From NCBI GenBank assembly GCA_946547205.1, contig CAMNPA010000003.1, forward strand, positions 1-24,242: a stretch of 24,242 nucleotides of DNA, written 5' to 3'. Every line of letters starts with the position of its first letter. The first letter of the stretch is position 1. The translations under genes were made by a program, and so were the position numbers. Under the pieces are notes generated by a model. It was not told where the DNA came from. It did not search any database and worked only from the letters and a program-made list of their open reading frames with translations. The DNA is from an uncultured Selenomonadales bacterium (lineage in GTDB: Bacteria; Bacillota; Negativicutes; Selenomonadales; Selenomonadaceae). This document shows, one piece after another, positions 21,425 through 24,242 of the stretch.

Positions 21425-21453
21425 TTGACTTTCGACACGTGCGACGATTATAT
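21425..21453 (+). promoter_or_regulatory. Promoter of the MFS-dnaE unit
   Basis: TTGACT (21425-21430), a 17-bp spacer and TTATAT (21448-21453). Just upstream, CCGC-GTTAAG-GCGG followed by a T-rich run looks like a small terminator. Confidence 0.6.
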
Positions 21454-21492
21454 TTTTCACAGATGATAAACGATTAACGGAGGGAAAGACAA

Positions 21493-22644
21493 ATGAACGA
21501 ACGCACGGAAAACATTCGCTACTCGGCACTGCTCGGCGTCCATACGATGATGCTTTGTCCGGGCTTGAACTTCGTCGCGCAATATCTGTCGGACGCTCAA
21601 ATTTCGGCGCGGAGCATTGGAATTTTGGTCGCGGCAAGCTGTCTTATCGCGGTCATCATGCAACAATTCGTCGGTCGGCTCGTCGACAGAAACATTCTCG
21701 ACGGCAGAAAACTTTTGCTGTTTTTGGCAACGATAATGACGCTGACGGGAATTTATTCGGCGTATCTCGGCGCGGGCAATCTCAAAGCGATAACCTTCAG
21801 CAGTCTCCTTTGCATTGCGCTGATTATGTTGCCCGTTCTGAATTCGTTCAGCTTCTACTACAAGAACAAAGGTATTTCCGTCAATTACGGCGTGGCGCGC
21901 GGTTGCGGATCAATGAGCTTTTGCGTCTGCTCGATAATTCTCGGTTTCCTCACGGCGAATATCGGGACAATCGTCGTGCCGTTGAGCTACGGACTTTTGG
22001 GCGCGATATTTTTTGCGATAATGATGACAATGCCGACGCTTAAAGGCAACGTTCAACCGAATAAGCCGCAGGAAACTTCAACGTTGCAACTTGGCAAATT
22101 TCCCGCGTTCAGACTGATGCTTATCGGTTTAAGTCTCGTTATGATTTTCCACAATATGCTGATGACGTATTTTATTTATGCGATTGAACTTGTCGGCGGC
22201 AACAACAGCAACCTCGGCATTGCGCTCGGAATTGCGGCGTTGTTGGAAATTCCCGTGCTGTTTGCTTATACTCGCGTCAAAGGTCAAACGCCATCAAAAA
22301 TTTTCTTGACGGCTTCGGGCATTGCGTTCTTTGTCAAAGCGGCGTTGTTTGTCTTCGCGCAGTCGGTCACGATGATTTATCTGATTCAAACGTTGCAAAT
22401 CGTCTCTTACGGCTTGATGGCGGCGGCGCGTGTCTATTACGTTGATGAAACTGTCGGCAAGAAATACGAGGCGACCGGGCAAGCGTACATGGCGGCAACG
22501 GAAACGATTGGCATTGTGCTCGGCAGCATCGTCGGCGGAATTCTGTTGCACAGCTTCGGAATTAAGGCGTTGCTTTGGTGCGGAGCGATTGTCAGTTTCG
22601 TCGGCATGATGTGCATGATTTCTTCCTGCCGCAGAAAGATTTAA
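21493..22644 (+). CDS. Major facilitator superfamily transporter (LacY/PPP-like)
   Basis: A 383-residue inner-membrane carrier with about 12 helices. The segment GRLVDRNILDGRKLLLF between helices 2 and 3 fits the MFS A-motif position, and NYGVARGCGSMSFCVCS matches the YGxxRxxGSxxF signature of the LacY / nucleoside / 3-phenylpropionate symporter branch (MFS_1_like). A cytoplasmic loop (PTLKGNVQPNKPQE) separates the two six-helix halves. Expected to move a small organic solute with protons; substrate and direction not determinable. GGAGGGAAA precedes the ATG at a good distance. The dnaE start follows its stop after one base. Confidence 0.85.
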   Translation: MNERTENIRYSALLGVHTMMLCPGLNFVAQYLSDAQISARSIGILVAASCLIAVIMQQFVGRLVDRNILDGRKLLLFLATIMTLTGIYSAYLGAGNLKAITFSSLLCIALIMLPVLNSFSFYYKNKGISVNYGVARGCGSMSFCVCSIILGFLTANIGTIVVPLSYGLLGAIFFAIMMTMPTLKGNVQPNKPQETSTLQLGKFPAFRLMLIGLSLVMIFHNMLMTYFIYAIELVGGNNSNLGIALGIAALLEIPVLFAYTRVKGQTPSKIFLTASGIAFFVKAALFVFAQSVTMIYLIQTLQIVSYGLMAAARVYYVDETVGKKYEATGQAYMAATETIGIVLGSIVGGILLHSFGIKALLWCGAIVSFVGMMCMISSCRRKI

Positions 22645-22645
22645 C

Positions 22646-24242
22646 ATGAGCAACAAAAATTTTACACACCTTCACGTTCACACGGAATACAGCTTGCTTG
22701 ACGGCGCGGCTCGTATCGGCGACCTTCTCGACGCGGCAAAAAATTTCGGCATGAATTCAATCGCGATAACCGATCACGGCACAATGTATGGCGTCGTTAA
22801 TTTTTACAAGGCGGCGAAAAAACGCGGCATCAAACCGATTATCGGCTGTGAAGTTTACGTTGCGCCTCGAACTCGTCTCGACAAGGACAAAGTTGAAGAC
22901 GTTCGACCGTATCATTTGATTTTGCTCGCCGAAAACAACGACGGCTATAAAAATCTCGTCAAGCTCGCGTCTTTGGCGTCAACGGAAGGTTTTTATTATC
23001 GTCCGCGCGTCGACAAAGATATTCTGCGCAAATATCACGGCGGGCTAATCGCGTTGAGTGCGTGCGTCGTCGGAGAAATTCCTCGTGCGATTTTGCGCGG
23101 AGATTTTTCTCATGCAAAGGAGCTCGTCGCCGAATACGTTGACATTTTCGGGCGCGATAATTTTTTTCTGGAGATACAGAATCACGGGCTGGACGAAGAG
23201 TTTAAAGTTCGCGAAGTGCTCAAAAAATTTTCTGCAGAGTTGAACGTTCCGCTCGTCGCAACAAATGATTCGCATTACGTTCGCCGCGAAGATTCAGACT
23301 TCCACGATTTGCTTTTGTGTCTGCAGACGAATCGGAAGCTTGACGATGAACGGCGATTAAAATTTCCGTCTGATGATTATTATTTGAAGTCGCCCGCGCA
23401 GATGAGAGAACTTTTTTTCGACACGCCCGAAGCTTGCGACAACACGTTGAGAATTGCTGAACGTTGCAACGTCACGTTGGAGTTCGGAAAATTTCAAATG
23501 CCCGAATTCCCGTTGCCCGATGGTTACGTTGACGCCGCCGATTATCTGCGCGACCTGTGCAATAAAAAACTTCCGACACGCTACGAAACTTTGACGCCGG
23601 AAATTATGACGCGGCTCAATCACGAGTTGGAAATTATTCACGGCATGGGCTACGACGGCTATTTTCTAATCGTGCACGACTTCATCGACTTTGCTCGGCG
23701 AAAAAAAATTCCCGTCGGTCCCGGACGCGGCTCGGCGGCAGGAAGTCTCGTCGCGTATCTGTTGGGAATTACGGAGCTTGACCCGATTAAATACGGTCTG
23801 CTCTTTGAACGTTTTCTCAATCCCGAACGCGTCACGTTGCCCGATATTGACGTTGACATTTGCTACATTCGCCGCGACGAAGTGATTAATTACGTGCGCA
23901 ATCGCTACGGTGCGGAAAAAGTTTCGCAAATCGCGACGTTCGGGACGATGGCGGCTAAGGCGTCGATTCGTGACGTTGCCCGCGTGCTGAATTATTCATA
24001 TTCGCAAAGCTCGGAGATTGTCAAGCTGATACCAAACGTCTTGAACATCACGCTTGATGACGCGTTGAAGACTTCCAAAGAGTTGCGCGCGGCTTACGAC
24101 AAAGAATCCACGTTAGAAGAGCCAAACAATACTCGACCGATTATCGACTTCGCACGCAAATTGGAAGGTCTTCCGCGACATATATCGGTTCATGCGGCGG
24201 GCGTCGTCATATCAAAAATTCCGCTCGATGAAATTGTTCCGC
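22646..24242 (+). CDS. dnaE: DNA polymerase III alpha subunit, 5' part only
   Basis: The replicative DNA polymerase catalytic subunit; the first 532 codons are in the window and the frame is open at the edge. It begins with the PHP domain (HLHVHTEYSLLDGA, AITDHGTMYGVVNFY, IIGCEVYVAP, VATNDSHYV), followed by the start of the palm with VGPGRGSAAGSLVAYLLGIT and LPDIDVDI, where Asp400 and Asp402 correspond to the metal-binding acids Asp401 and Asp403 of E. coli. The PHP-first order and lack of an N-terminal OB or exonuclease insertion mark DnaE, not PolC. The ribosome site within the end of the MFS gene is weak, so translation may depend on coupling to it. The residue after DIDVD is Ile, where Phe is common. 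Confidence 0.97.
   Translation, partial: MSNKNFTHLHVHTEYSLLDGAARIGDLLDAAKNFGMNSIAITDHGTMYGVVNFYKAAKKRGIKPIIGCEVYVAPRTRLDKDKVEDVRPYHLILLAENNDGYKNLVKLASLASTEGFYYRPRVDKDILRKYHGGLIALSACVVGEIPRAILRGDFSHAKELVAEYVDIFGRDNFFLEIQNHGLDEEFKVREVLKKFSAELNVPLVATNDSHYVRREDSDFHDLLLCLQTNRKLDDERRLKFPSDDYYLKSPAQMRELFFDTPEACDNTLRIAERCNVTLEFGKFQMPEFPLPDGYVDAADYLRDLCNKKLPTRYETLTPEIMTRLNHELEIIHGMGYDGYFLIVHDFIDFARRKKIPVGPGRGSAAGSLVAYLLGITELDPIKYGLLFERFLNPERVTLPDIDVDICYIRRDEVINYVRNRYGAEKVSQIATFGTMAAKASIRDVARVLNYSYSQSSEIVKLIPNVLNITLDDALKTSKELRAAYDKESTLEEPNNTRPIIDFARKLEGLPRHISVHAAGVVISKIPLDEIVP

Noticed and set aside
1..24242. CRISPR arrays, tRNA or rRNA genes, insertion sequences, prophage genes
   Set aside because: No regularly spaced repeats, cloverleaf genes, transposase or phage structural frames were found by reading both strands.

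Overview
The window is a bacterial chromosomal segment of roughly mid GC with dense, mostly rightward gene packing. The gene mix (futalosine-route mqnE, an AgrC-like GHKL kinase, Tat-exported type B esterases, frequent TTG starts with GGAGG ribosome sites) points to a Firmicutes-lineage diderm, most likely Negativicutes/Selenomonadales. That placement is inference from gene content, not proof. No tRNA, rRNA, CRISPR array, transposase or phage gene was seen.

Layout. 1-1351 (-): AgrC-like sensor kinase whose 3' end is disturbed by a 55-bp direct repeat. 1400-1930: a compact RNA-regulated locus with a 36-residue hydrophobic peptide gene, a bidirectional terminator and two leftward antisense RNA genes; its architecture is that of the Fst/par type I toxin-antitoxin family. 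2020-4900: mqnE and uvrC. 4993-10404: two tandem paralogous membrane diguanylate cyclases and a DUF2142 membrane protein. 10413-10641: a third antisense-RNA unit facing a decapitated toxin remnant. 10674-11649: an RsmJ-like methyltransferase with a 160-bp tandem duplication of its own start. 11681-19429: a split Ter-type biosynthetic module (HpcH-like C-C lyase; then PRTase-TRSP, StiP/PELOTA and HAD genes in a tight operon), with a 57-codon acidic gene behind a poly-T promoter and two Tat-exported carboxylesterases lying between its halves. 19461-19982: nitroreductase. 20197-21303 (-): secreted protein of unknown function. 21493-24242: MFS transporter and the first 532 codons of dnaE, which runs off the window.

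How parts work together. The PRTase-TRSP, StiP and HAD genes are separated by single bases and share one TTGACA-17-TAAACT promoter. With the C-C lyase they make up most of the enzyme set predicted (Anantharaman, Iyer and Aravind) to make a nucleoside-like metabolite in tellurium/stress-response islands, but no TerD-type or ATP-grasp gene is visible here. The two cyclases probably sense different external ligands through a Cache-like region and make c-di-GMP; DUF2142 follows in the same transcription unit. The small-RNA loci look like independent addiction or stress modules lodged in intergenic gaps; the repeated toxin-start segment embedded in each antisense RNA gene is the strongest non-obvious signal in the window.
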